Shown one piece after another: positions 50,809 to 57,796 of a DNA stretch of 64,000 nt. The DNA is from Varibaculum cambriense (GTDB lineage: Bacteria > Actinomycetota > Actinomycetes > Actinomycetales > Actinomycetaceae), in contig NZ_JAKNHJ010000005.1 of assembly GCF_022133705.1 (NCBI RefSeq), forward strand, positions 1 through 64,000, read 5' to 3'. Both the position numbers and the translations under genes were made by a program. A model generated the notes under the pieces. That model saw only the letters and a list, made by a program, of their open reading frames with translations, did not search any database and was not told the DNA's origin. Numbering within the stretch: position 1 is the stretch's first letter; each line of letters opens with the position of its first letter.

Positions 50809-51263
50809 TTTTCGCTCCTTTGCGCTGGTAGTTTCGATATTTGCCTAGCTTTAGTGAGGGCTTCACGCTCTGCGGTCTCCACCGGTAGCGCTTTCACCGC
50901 GATTAAGAATCTGCGGGTTTTTTCCCAGGTCACGTAACTATCCGGATTTTCCGGAGGGTTGATTCGTGAGTTCTCCGGGGCGGCATTTTCCACCGCGTTT
51001 AACCTGGCCGCCTGGATTTTCCGAATCTCGTGGGCTAACGCTTCGGGGCTGATACGCGGGGCGTATTCCCGGGAGTTTTGCCAGGTCAGAACAAGGTTTC
51101 GGGTCGCTGCCTCAACGTCACTTTTAAGCGCTTCGGTAATGTTTTCCCCGGCGTGGTTCAGGTAATCCGCCCAGATGAGCGCCTGATTCTCGCCTTTGAC
51201 GTTGAGGACGCCGCACCCGGCAAGATACCCGATAATCTCAGCGGCTAGAGTTTTTGTAATCAT
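50805..51263 (-). CDS. Replication-associated phage protein, 152 aa
   Basis: A helical protein following the initiator gene and overlapping it by ATGA. An N-terminal segment (LAAEIIGYLAGCGV) precedes VLTWQNSREYAPRISPEALAHEIRKIQAARLNAV, a pattern recurrent after initiator genes in actinophages. It may be a helicase loader or accessory factor, but no such motif is evident. Confidence 0.6.
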   Translation of the reverse strand: MITKTLAAEIIGYLAGCGVLNVKGENQALIWADYLNHAGENITEALKSDVEAATRNLVLTWQNSREYAPRISPEALAHEIRKIQAARLNAVENAAPENSRINPPENPDSYVTWEKTRRFLIAVKALPVETAEREALTKARQISKLPAQRSEK

Positions 51264-52207
51264 GCCGCGTCACCGCCTGTCGGTGCTGGTAGCGTGAAGA
51301 TTTCCGCGCTATCGCTTGCGGCTTGGTCTGCCAGGTCTGAGGCGGCGGCGACTTGGAACATGCGCTCGATCTGGTCTGCCTGTGTCCGGTAGCGGGGCGC
51401 GGCGTGACCTGCGTTATTGCGATAGGGGCTTCTTAGCCAGTTACGGAACGCCGCGTCATGATCCACGTAGGTTTTCCCGCTAGCTTTCAGATAATCCCGA
51501 AACTTTTCGGCTTCGGTGTTGAGGTTTACGCCGGTTTCTAGTGCGATCCTGGCGTGGGTTGGATTCGGTGCCCAATCGGGCGGGAGCGGTTTCGGTCTGG
51601 AAGTTTTACGCGGCTTCTTTTGCGGCGCGCGCTTCCCCCCTTGGGGGGATACACCGTTAGGTGTAGGGGGGTAATTATCTTTCTCTTTCTCTGTATTGCT
51701 TTTAGCATTGCTTACAGCATTGCTTTGTGTATTGCTTGAAGCATTGCTTTTAGTATCGGTTTTCTTGCCCCATCGTGCCTGCGCCATCTTCCGCCCGCGC
51801 TCTTGAAGTGCAAGAATATCGTTTTTTGAGGTCTGGTAATCAAGATAATCGCTAACCTTAAAACCGTCCTCCGTTTTAGTTAGGCTCGGCTTAGTAGGGT
51901 CATTAGTGCATAGCTCGTCAAATAGTGCATCCGCGATTTCCTCAAAATCAAGCATTGCGGCAGGCATTGCTTTTAGCATTGCTTCGCGCATTGCTTTAGG
52001 TAATGCTTTAAGCATTGCTGTATGCATTGCTATAGGCATAGCGAGATCATTGGCGGCATCCCTCGAGATTTCCCCATCAGTCAAAAATCTTGAGCAGTAG
52101 CAAAGCAATTCAGTGAAAAGCCAGCGCGCCGGGATCGAGACTGCCTTCATCTTTGGGTGCTGCGGAAAATCTTGGGATAACTTCACCCACCGGGTGTTGT
52201 CTTTCAT
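51260..52207 (-). CDS. Replication initiator-like protein containing iteron arrays
   Basis: A 315-residue protein. An N-terminal winged-helix-like domain (NTRWVKLSQDFPQHPKMKA, WLFTELLCYCSRFLTDGEISRD) is followed by two regions of four-residue repeats: AMxx (AMHTAMLKALPKAMREAMLK) and SNxx (SNASSNTQSNAVSNAKSNTE). They are encoded by 12-bp DNA repeats. The C-terminal part (KFRDYLKASGKTYVDHDAAFRNWLR) is DnaD/replication-protein-like. Lambda O also carries its origin inside the gene. GGAGGA precedes the ATG at 52207. Confidence 0.75.
   Translation of the reverse strand: MKDNTRWVKLSQDFPQHPKMKAVSIPARWLFTELLCYCSRFLTDGEISRDAANDLAMPIAMHTAMLKALPKAMREAMLKAMPAAMLDFEEIADALFDELCTNDPTKPSLTKTEDGFKVSDYLDYQTSKNDILALQERGRKMAQARWGKKTDTKSNASSNTQSNAVSNAKSNTEKEKDNYPPTPNGVSPQGGKRAPQKKPRKTSRPKPLPPDWAPNPTHARIALETGVNLNTEAEKFRDYLKASGKTYVDHDAAFRNWLRSPYRNNAGHAAPRYRTQADQIERMFQVAAASDLADQAASDSAEIFTLPAPTGGDAA
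51692..51763. repeat. Iteron array 1 (12-bp units)
   Basis: Five 12-bp units beginning with GYATTGCTT (for example GCATTGCTTTTA) in perfect phase from 51692 to 51751, with a degenerate sixth to 51763. Repeats of this kind bind initiators. They lie within the initiator gene, 200 bp from array 2. Confidence 0.8.
51952..52047. repeat. Iteron array 2 (12-bp units)
   Basis: Eight 12-bp units in perfect phase, six starting GCATTGC and two variants (GTAATGCTTTAA and GCATAGCGAGAT). Same core as array 1. Together they form the predicted replication origin. The 51764-51951 gap between them is AT-rich in places (ATCTTGATTACC region) and could unwind. Confidence 0.82.
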
Positions 52208-52364
52208 TTCTTTTTCCTCCTCCCATTTCTTCCAAAACATTTAAAAAATCAGTCGATATTAAACAAAACTCCGGGTCTATATCTGGCATTAAAAGCCCAT
52301 TTTCAATAAGCACATGCAAGATTTCTTTAACATCTTTCCGGGCTTCTTCATCAAGATCACCCAT
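52110..52364 (-). CDS. Possible small acidic protein overlapping the initiator start
   Basis: An 84-residue frame (MGDLDEEARKDVKEILHVLI onward) that fills the gap between the rusA and initiator genes. It overlaps the initiator by 98 bp and contains its ribosome site. It lacks a strong ribosome site of its own. The acidic helical start looks protein-like, so it is kept at low confidence. Confidence 0.4.
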   Translation of the reverse strand: MGDLDEEARKDVKEILHVLIENGLLMPDIDPEFCLISTDFLNVLEEMGGGKRNERQHPVGEVIPRFSAAPKDEGSLDPGALAFH

Positions 52365-52848
52365 TACCGCGCCCCGGGAATCTATAAACCGCGCATTCAA
52401 GACGCGGCCCGTCTTTATCCCCAATCCGACGCGAGGCTGCGTAATCCTTTTGCACCCGTGACCCGATAACGCGGGAATCATCGAAAAGGAATCGCCGCCC
52501 CTTGCGGGGCGCTAGCGCGTCCTGCACGGCACGCAATAGCTTGTCCTGGTCGGGTTTTACGGCGGGATATAGGAAACGGGGGCGTAAAGGCTTTTTCAAA
52601 TAAAACCGCGCCGACAATAGAACTGGTTCGTCTAGCCCCGTCCCGTCATCTGGAAGAATCCAGCGGTGAGCGTGAGCCTGTAGAAATGCTTCTTGAAGTA
52701 TCCGGTGACGCCAAAGCACAAGCGCATCGTTTTTCACGTGGTAAAGGCTGCCGGTACGGCGGTTAACTTTCATTGAGCCTTGCGATACCGGTTTACCTAG
52801 CACCGTGAAAGCTATCCCGTCCAACGCTGTCCAGTCAATCCATTTCAT
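52357..52848 (-). CDS. rusA: RusA-type Holliday junction resolvase
   Basis: A 163-residue RusA-family nuclease. AFTVLGKPVSQGSMKVN, then KPDQDKLLRAVQDALAP and FDDSRVIGSRVQK, carry the Asp residues that bind metal. It resolves four-way DNA junctions during phage recombination. The ATG at 52848 overlaps the preceding stop (ATGA). No truncation. Confidence 0.9.
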   Translation of the reverse strand: MKWIDWTALDGIAFTVLGKPVSQGSMKVNRRTGSLYHVKNDALVLWRHRILQEAFLQAHAHRWILPDDGTGLDEPVLLSARFYLKKPLRPRFLYPAVKPDQDKLLRAVQDALAPRKGRRFLFDDSRVIGSRVQKDYAASRRIGDKDGPRLECAVYRFPGRGNG

Positions 52849-53237
52849 GACGCGCGCCGCCTCTCGGCTTTCCACTCTTCCTCGGTCTTAGCGCGGTCTA
52901 GCGCTTCGATACCGGCGGGGGTGATCCGGTAGCGGCGGCAAGCCCTCCCCGTACTAGAAACCCCGTCCCGGTCGGCGACTTTTATCCACCCATGCCGGAT
53001 AGCCTCCGCGCGCCGTGAGCGCACGGATTGCTCCGTGAGCGCCCAGCCGTGCATGTGTAGGTAGGTGATTAAATCCGCATCAGTGAAAGGCTCAGGGCTG
53101 ATATATAGCTCACGCGCTGCCGCTAATACATAGCCCATGTGCCGGTTCACCGGGACGGTCTCAGCGGCAAGACTGGAAGTAGTCGGGTCAGTCGTCCTAG
53201 CGTGGGCGGTTTCCATCGTCAAAAGCTTCTCACTCAT
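52845..53237 (-). CDS. Winged-helix DNA-binding protein, 130 aa
   Basis: A protein with LITYLHMHGWALTEQSVRSRRAEAIRHGWIKVAD and RYRITPAGIEAL, a winged-helix reading of the phage regulator type. ATG at 53237 with GGAAAGG upstream, overlapping the small zinc gene. It probably regulates early transcription or replication. Confidence 0.65.
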   Translation of the reverse strand: MSEKLLTMETAHARTTDPTTSSLAAETVPVNRHMGYVLAAARELYISPEPFTDADLITYLHMHGWALTEQSVRSRRAEAIRHGWIKVADRDGVSSTGRACRRYRITPAGIEALDRAKTEEEWKAERRRAS

Positions 53238-53397
53238 AGCCCGGTGCCTTTCCCTCCATGTGCTCATGCCAGCACGTATCGCAAAAAATCATGTACGGCT
53301 CACCATCCGGCTTATATAGCGAGTTGGTGCCGGTCAGCTCGATTGGCTTTCTGCATATCCAGCAGAACCGCGTAACTATTCGAGGTTTTTCGCTCAT
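53230..53397 (-). CDS. Small zinc-finger protein, 55 aa
   Basis: Encodes a 55-residue protein starting MSEKPRIVTRFCWICRKPI, with a second pair CDTCWHEHMEG. CWIC and CDTC with the following His form a treble-clef-like zinc site as in HNH-related fingers. ATGA overlaps join it to the Bet gene and the next gene. It was found by reading, being short. Confidence 0.65.
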   Translation of the reverse strand: MSEKPRIVTRFCWICRKPIELTGTNSLYKPDGEPYMIFCDTCWHEHMEGKAPGYE

Positions 53398-54311
53398 TCT
53401 TCGACTACCTCCACATCAAGCAAGGGTGGTGCCTCATTTACCGGCGGGGCGTCTTGGGGTTGGTTTTTCTTCGCGAGCTGCTCATTAATATGCAGGGCAA
53501 GAGCCTTCCCCTCCTCCACGGTCATCTCAAATAGTTTTGAGGTGCGTCCTTTCGTGTAGTAGCGGATACCCTCGGCGGCTTTCACGGCGGTTAATCCAAG
53601 CTCAGACATTCCGGCTTGTATCCCGTCTATCTGCGCCTGATTTAGCAAAGTTGGTTTAGGGGCGGGTGCGGGTTGTGGTTGCGGTGCTTGCTGGACGTGC
53701 TGCACCTGAGAGGTCAAGGGGGCGACATTATCCGCCTGACGCATTTCCTCCGACACGTAAAGCCCGGACATATCTTGCGGAAACGCTTTGCGGAGCGCTA
53801 ACATCTCGGCGCATTTAGCGAGCATCGTGTCCGCCATTTTCGCCCAAAGCCCGGTCACTTCCCCCTCTCGATTAACCGCCTTATAGGCGTCAAAACGGGC
53901 AATGCCGGTAAATGAGCCGCCTTTATATAGGACTACATATTTAGCGGCGGCGGGCGGGGTCGGTTTCAACCAAACGTCAGCCCAATTGCCTCCTGCGTCG
54001 CACCAGAACGGTCCCTCGGTGGAATAAGGCGCGCCGGACTCATCTGCGACACGGCGGGCGATAAGCCGCGCCCCGTCTATCGAGGTTTGAATTGTCCAGC
54101 GCTTTACCCATTGGTTGCCCTGCCGCACATTACGCCCGATCATATAGATTTGACGGCTAAACGGGTCTAGCCCGGTTCTTTGGCAGTAGTGCATGAAAAC
54201 ATCGAGGTCACCTTTATCGGCTTGGTCGATCCCTAGATGTTGCAGCGCCGCGAGTTGGGTTTGTGTGAAGCTGGTTTGCTTAGGTGAGATTGTTAAAGCC
54301 TGGCTACTCAT
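53394..54311 (-). CDS. bet: Single-strand annealing recombinase (Bet/RecT family)
   Basis: A 305-residue Red-beta-like annealing protein. RTGLDPFSRQIYMIGRN, WTIQTSIDGARLIA, and ADTMLAKCAEMLALRKAFP are the family's hallmark segments. A Gln/Pro-rich linker and a helical C-terminus follow. It promotes annealing of complementary strands, with SSB as partner. It overlaps the upstream gene by 8 bp and the zinc gene by 4 bp. No cognate exonuclease is obvious nearby. Confidence 0.93.
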   Translation of the reverse strand: MSSQALTISPKQTSFTQTQLAALQHLGIDQADKGDLDVFMHYCQRTGLDPFSRQIYMIGRNVRQGNQWVKRWTIQTSIDGARLIARRVADESGAPYSTEGPFWCDAGGNWADVWLKPTPPAAAKYVVLYKGGSFTGIARFDAYKAVNREGEVTGLWAKMADTMLAKCAEMLALRKAFPQDMSGLYVSEEMRQADNVAPLTSQVQHVQQAPQPQPAPAPKPTLLNQAQIDGIQAGMSELGLTAVKAAEGIRYYTKGRTSKLFEMTVEEGKALALHINEQLAKKNQPQDAPPVNEAPPLLDVEVVEE

Positions 54312-54825
54312 TTTCGCTCACCGCCTCTAACAGCCCCGATATGCCACCTCTTGCGGTCGCGTCCTCAAGCAAGTTCTCTGCCTGCTCATAGGACTGACGC
54401 ACAGTGAGGGTGGATCGCGCGGGGGGCGCTTCCTCCACACCATCCGGGATTTCCCCGGCTTGCTTTTCCATGTAGCCCTCAAGATAATCAGACTCATTCA
54501 AGCGGGAAGTTTTCTTGATCGTGGTTTCTACGTGTAAATAAGCGATTTCGGGGTCGTTTTCGATAATCCAAAGCGCGAACGCCACCGGGTCTTTAATCTT
54601 GTACCGCCCGCCCTTAGGTTTTGAGCGGATAAGTACGGCGATTTCTTTCTCACCGTCCACACCGCGCGCATATAGCCGGTCGCCTGGTTTCAAAGCGTCC
54701 TCAATGAAAGCGCGTGCGGGGGTCTCAATCTTTTTAACCTGGTCTTTCACCAGTTTGCACACTGCGAGTTGCCGGGCTGCGTCTTGGGTGGTTTCAGGTT
54801 TCGGGAAATTGTTCTTGCTGCTCAT
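54304..54825 (-). CDS. Bet-associated phage protein, 173 aa
   Basis: A protein with AARQLAVCKLVKDQVKKIET near the start and LKPGDRLYARGVDGEKEIAVLIRSKPKGG in the middle, just upstream of bet and overlapping it by 8 bp. It fills the position of a Gam-like or exonuclease accessory in other phages, but I recognise no such motif. Function unknown. Confidence 0.6.
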   Translation of the reverse strand: MSSKNNFPKPETTQDAARQLAVCKLVKDQVKKIETPARAFIEDALKPGDRLYARGVDGEKEIAVLIRSKPKGGRYKIKDPVAFALWIIENDPEIAYLHVETTIKKTSRLNESDYLEGYMEKQAGEIPDGVEEAPPARSTLTVRQSYEQAENLLEDATARGGISGLLEAVSENE

Positions 54826-54989
54826 TTTTTGATTGCCTCCTTAACGGTCGGGGTGGTGGGTTCTTTTAGGTGACGGGGCGGGTTTTGTTTTAGCCGTATC
54901 CGCTCCTGGATAGCTAGGACCGCCAGCGCTAACGCGAAAGCGAACGTGATAATCGCTAAAATCTTGAGCGTTATACAAATGATTGACAT
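54822..54989 (-). CDS. Small single-span membrane protein, 55 aa
   Basis: Starts MSIICITLKILAIITFAFAL, a membrane segment of about 25 residues, then a basic soluble tail. AAGGA at 8 bases precedes the ATG and it overlaps the next gene by ATGA. Too short for most gene callers but well supported by its ribosome site and overlap. Function unknown. Confidence 0.6.
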   Translation of the reverse strand: MSIICITLKILAIITFAFALALAVLAIQERIRLKQNPPRHLKEPTTPTVKEAIKK

Positions 54990-55013
54990 TAGGGTTTTCC
55001 TTTCTGGTGGGTG

Positions 55014-55214
55014 TTATTTTGTGGGTGTGAAAAGCAGTAATGCCCCGATTGTGTAGGTGCTTACCATTCCCCAAAACGCGGCGGCAGCGGTTACGGTTTC
55101 GGCCTCAGCTTCGGGGGCGAAAAAGAACGCGGCATACATCGCGGCAGCGATTAGCATTAGTGCTAAGCCTGCTCTGCGTGCCCAAAACACTGCGGGCGGG
55201 GTTTCATGCTTCAT
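55014..55214 (-). CDS. Small two-span membrane protein, 66 aa
   Basis: Two membrane segments (RAGLALMLIAAAMYAAFFF and FWGMVSTYTIGALLLF) with a short loop rich in Glu/Ala between. AAAGGAAA precedes the ATG at 55214. Located between the Bet-associated membrane gene and the HTH gene. Function unknown; early phage membrane proteins often act in exclusion. Confidence 0.65.
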   Translation of the reverse strand: MKHETPPAVFWARRAGLALMLIAAAMYAAFFFAPEAEAETVTAAAAFWGMVSTYTIGALLLFTPTK

Positions 55215-55227
55215 TGCGGGTTTTCCT

Positions 55228-55419
55228 TTAGGTAGTGGGTCGCTTGGTAAAAGTTGGAAGTTTTTCAAGGTCTTTAATCCAAATCCGTGATGACCGCCCT
55301 AAATAGCGCTTCTGGATTATCCCGGCTTGCGCCAGCCGGTCAATCGTGCGCGGGGAAAGTTTCGCGGCTTTCGCGGCTTCATCACGGGTCAATAACTCAC
55401 AAAGCGGGATTCTAGCCAA
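55228..55419 (-). CDS. Excisionase-like helix-turn-helix protein
   Basis: A 63-residue MerR/excisionase-like protein: LLTRDEAAKAAKLSPRTIDRLAQAGIIQKRYLGRSSRIWIKDLEKL is a winged helix of the Xis type. The TTG at 55419 follows GGAGG by 7 bases. Such proteins steer integrase towards excision or regulate early genes. It lies 3.5 kb from the integrase. Confidence 0.75.
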   Translation of the reverse strand: MARIPLCELLTRDEAAKAAKLSPRTIDRLAQAGIIQKRYLGRSSRIWIKDLEKLPTFTKRPTT

Positions 55420-55864
55420 GGGGAAACCTCCCCGGCTTAGCCGGTGCGTTAAGCACCTCAATCCCGGCTTTAGAAAGCACGGAGGGAAGTTCCCAAAGCG
55501 CAATTTTTTTGCACCCAGTCGCGGCGATTCTCTCGTCCCATTCGCCCGAATCTGTAAAGCCTTTCAGGTCAAGCCGGGCGTCTTTAATATCCCAGTGGCA
55601 ATTAATGTAATTGGCGGCGGAAGTCCAAAAATAAGCCCATCGCACGCCGTGGAGTTGCCCGCGCGATACCGGGGAAGAACACCATTTTTGCGCGTCCTCG
55701 ATAGTGGCGGCGAATCTTATTCCGGATGAGTTGCCTTTTTCGCTGGCTGTATATAGGAACGCGAGATTGCCTAAAGCGTCCCGGTCTACGCCCGCGAGTT
55801 GCTCCCCGCTGTACCCGGTGCTTGCCAGGTCGGTATCGGCCGTATCAAATAGGGTGCCCTGCAT
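55412..55864 (-). CDS. Hypothetical phage protein, 150 aa
   Basis: MQGTLFDTADTDLASTGYSG opens it, then WCSSPVSRGQLHGVRWAYFWTSAANYINCHWDIKDARLDLKGF. Not recognised. The opening motif FDTADTDLA is partly duplicated as DNA at 42425-42457. It overlaps the HTH gene by 8 bp. Function unknown. Confidence 0.6.
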   Translation of the reverse strand: MQGTLFDTADTDLASTGYSGEQLAGVDRDALGNLAFLYTASEKGNSSGIRFAATIEDAQKWCSSPVSRGQLHGVRWAYFWTSAANYINCHWDIKDARLDLKGFTDSGEWDERIAATGCKKIALWELPSVLSKAGIEVLNAPAKPGRFPLG

Positions 55865-55866
55865 GG

Positions 55867-56109
55867 CTACGCTGCCTCTTTTGTGTGTTGGAACTGGGGC
55901 GGGGTGAAGTATGCGGGGGGACGGTTTAGCGCGGTCGCTATTCGCATTAGCTCGTCCCAGTCGAAATTGCCGACGGGGATAAGGCGACGCTGGAATGTAG
56001 TCCACGCAATGCCGGCAGCCTTTGCGACTGCGTGAGAACTTGTGCGTTCTTCTTGGATGGCTGCCTCGATTTGGTGAGCGATCCATTTATTAGGTTCCAT
56101 GTTGTCCAT
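55867..56109 (-). CDS. Cro-like DNA-binding protein
   Basis: An 80-residue protein with an XRE-like helix-turn-helix (SSHAVAKAAGIAWTTFQRRL). It is transcribed away from the repressor from a promoter with TTGAAC and TATAGT boxes spaced 17 bp (56145-56140 and 56122-56117 on the minus strand). The ATG lies about 7 bases after the -10 with no ribosome site, so it is probably leaderless. It is likely the early regulator that opposes the repressor. Confidence 0.75.
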   Translation of the reverse strand: MDNMEPNKWIAHQIEAAIQEERTSSHAVAKAAGIAWTTFQRRLIPVGNFDWDELMRIATALNRPPAYFTPPQFQHTKEAA

Positions 56110-56226
56110 GTGAACAACTATAAAGGGCTGGAGGCAGTTGTTCAAGTGGACGTCATGTAAGATGGGTCACACCTGTTGTTATCCATTTGGGTAATAAAAT
56201 AGGGTATAATTGTCCATATGGATATA
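56101..56226. promoter_or_regulatory. Immunity region: divergent leaderless promoters with four operators
   Basis: Four operator-like sites share the half site TNTCCA/TGGANA: 56101-56118 (GTTGTCCATGTGAACAAC), 56137-56154, 56178-56195 and 56208-56226. Two overlap the leftward promoter (-35 TTGAAC, -10 TATAGT) and two overlap the rightward promoter (-10 TATAAT at 56205-56210). Rightward transcription would start at or next to the ATG at 56218, leftward next to the ATG at 56109. This is the classical layout of a phage immunity switch. Confidence 0.75.
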
Positions 56227-56580
56227 AAGAAGCGCGGAAAACTTTTTGCTACACTCCTAGCAGCAAGGTTGAAAGAAGCCACAGAAGAAAAAGAAATCAC
56301 CCAGCGGGAACTAGCGGCAGAGACAGGCACAACCGCCAAGCAGATCAATATGTATCTAAATGGCATACGGATTTTGCCTACTGATTTTTATTCCCGTATC
56401 TGCACCGCCATAGACCACGATCCCGCCGAAATCGTAGACCGCGCCTATAACGACCTACTAGACCTAGAAGCCGGCAGAAAACTTGACCCGCGCGTTATCC
56501 CCGTCTGGAAACTTGCAGCTAAGAATCCGGGCTACACGATCGACGACCAACTCAAAGGCGAAGCGGATAATCAGCCGTGA
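56218..56580 (+). CDS. XRE-family immunity repressor
   Basis: A 120-residue protein with an N-terminal XRE helix-turn-helix (TQRELAAETGTTAKQINMYLNG, about residues 28-49). Its own promoter and ATG carry an operator, so it is autoregulated. It is followed by an ImmA-like protease, the pair known from ICEBs1-like and phage systems in which the protease destroys the repressor. The C-terminal part is short, with no self-cleavage (LexA-type) domain. Confidence 0.82.
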   Translation: MDIKKRGKLFATLLAARLKEATEEKEITQRELAAETGTTAKQINMYLNGIRILPTDFYSRICTAIDHDPAEIVDRAYNDLLDLEAGRKLDPRVIPVWKLAAKNPGYTIDDQLKGEADNQP

Positions 56581-57002
56581 TCTATCCCGACTGGTGGGAA
56601 GAATCGCCGCCCTCCCTAGAATCTTTAACCGCCTGGTGCGAAAAGCACCAGGTAGATTTATTTATGGATGTAGAAATGCCGGGCGATTGGCAGGGCATAT
56701 ATATAGATGATCTCCGTGCTATCTATATAAACCGCCGCACTCCTGCATCTTGGCTTGTCCCTGTCCTAGCTCATGAAACTTTTCACGCCGTCGCTAGGCA
56801 TGACGGCCACCAAGCCGCCCCGGTAGAAGCTCGCATTGATGAAGCCGTAGCACAGGAAATCATAGACCCCGAAGAATACCGCTTTTGGGAGACGCAATAC
56901 GGTTGGAGCACCGGGGGAATCGCGTCCGCGCTCAACCTGCCCCGATGGACGGTAGAAGCGTATCGCCGCAAACTCGCACAAACACACCCAGTCACCCTAT
57001 AA
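56577..57002 (+). CDS. ImmA/IrrE-family metallopeptidase
   Basis: A 141-residue protease with HETFHAVARHDGHQ (HExxH zinc motif) near residue 67. It overlaps the repressor gene by ATGA. ImmA-type enzymes cleave the cognate repressor to trigger induction, which explains the missing LexA-type domain in the repressor. Confidence 0.85.
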   Translation: MIYPDWWEESPPSLESLTAWCEKHQVDLFMDVEMPGDWQGIYIDDLRAIYINRRTPASWLVPVLAHETFHAVARHDGHQAAPVEARIDEAVAQEIIDPEEYRFWETQYGWSTGGIASALNLPRWTVEAYRRKLAQTHPVTL

Positions 57003-57045
57003 AATAAGCCCTGAAACAACCCACAAAAAATAAGGAAACTCCGCC

Positions 57046-57795
57046 ATGAGCACACCAGCCCCGCAGCTACCACCACGCACAAAACCCAAAAAACCGTTCT
57101 ACAAAAAATGGTGGGGAATCCTCCTAATCATCATCGTGATACTAACCCTAATAGGGGTCGCCGCCATGCTCCTAGCCCCCTCAAAAAAGGTGCCGGACGT
57201 GGTTGGCAAAACCTACGGGGAAGCGCAAAAAATCCTAGACGACGCGGGTTTTAGCTCGGTCACCCCGCAGCCTAAAGACGGTGAAATAATCCTTGCGGTA
57301 TCCTCCGCCGAAGTGGTAGCCCAAGACCCACAACCCGGGGCGACCGTCAAGGTCACGACCCAAATAAAGCTAACAATTTCCCGCGCTAACATCGAGAAAA
57401 AGGAAAAAGCAGCGGAGGCAGAAAAGGAAGCGAAAGCAGACCCGCTAAACTCTAATAAAGCTAAAGCGGACATTGCTGCAATCAACATCGAGCAGGGGCA
57501 ACAGGGCTGCCACGAACTACTCGAACGCAAACAGGGCGATGCCGGGCGGCTCGAAATCGACTGGGCGACCATGAAAAAGACCCCGTGGGTGCAGCTTGAA
57601 AATAAAGACCCCGAGCAAGGCGACTACGGGCTAATTCTTGAAGCCAAAGGCAAGGCTATTGTGCAGGGGATAAAGGAGCCGACTTTGGCAATCGTGAAAT
57701 GCTCAGTCTACGAGATGGACGGCGAAACATATGTGGACGGCACTAACACGAATTTCACCACGACAGATAAGCCCACATGGGACGCCTGGAAATAA
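57046..57795 (+). CDS. PASTA-domain membrane protein of the lysogeny region
   Basis: A 249-residue protein with a proline-rich cytoplasmic start, one membrane segment (WWGILLIIIVILTLIGVAAML, about residues 23-43) and a PASTA domain (VPDVVGKTYGEAQKILDDAG, SSAEVVAQDPQPGATV). PASTA domains bind cell-wall precursors. A prophage-expressed surface protein of this kind may act in superinfection exclusion or lysogenic conversion. RBS GGAAAC at 8 bases. It ends two bases before the integrase stop. Confidence 0.75.
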   Translation: MSTPAPQLPPRTKPKKPFYKKWWGILLIIIVILTLIGVAAMLLAPSKKVPDVVGKTYGEAQKILDDAGFSSVTPQPKDGEIILAVSSAEVVAQDPQPGATVKVTTQIKLTISRANIEKKEKAAEAEKEAKADPLNSNKAKADIAAINIEQGQQGCHELLERKQGDAGRLEIDWATMKKTPWVQLENKDPEQGDYGLILEAKGKAIVQGIKEPTLAIVKCSVYEMDGETYVDGTNTNFTTTDKPTWDAWK

Positions 57796-57796
57796 C

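Noticed and set aside
51692-52047. CRISPR-like array
   Set aside because: Units are 12 bp in immediate tandem with no spacers and lie within a coding gene; they read as iterons.
54841-55074. 77-codon minus-strand frame overlapping two small membrane genes
   Set aside because: The alternative frame at 54822-54989 has a ribosome site, an ATGA overlap and a membrane segment.
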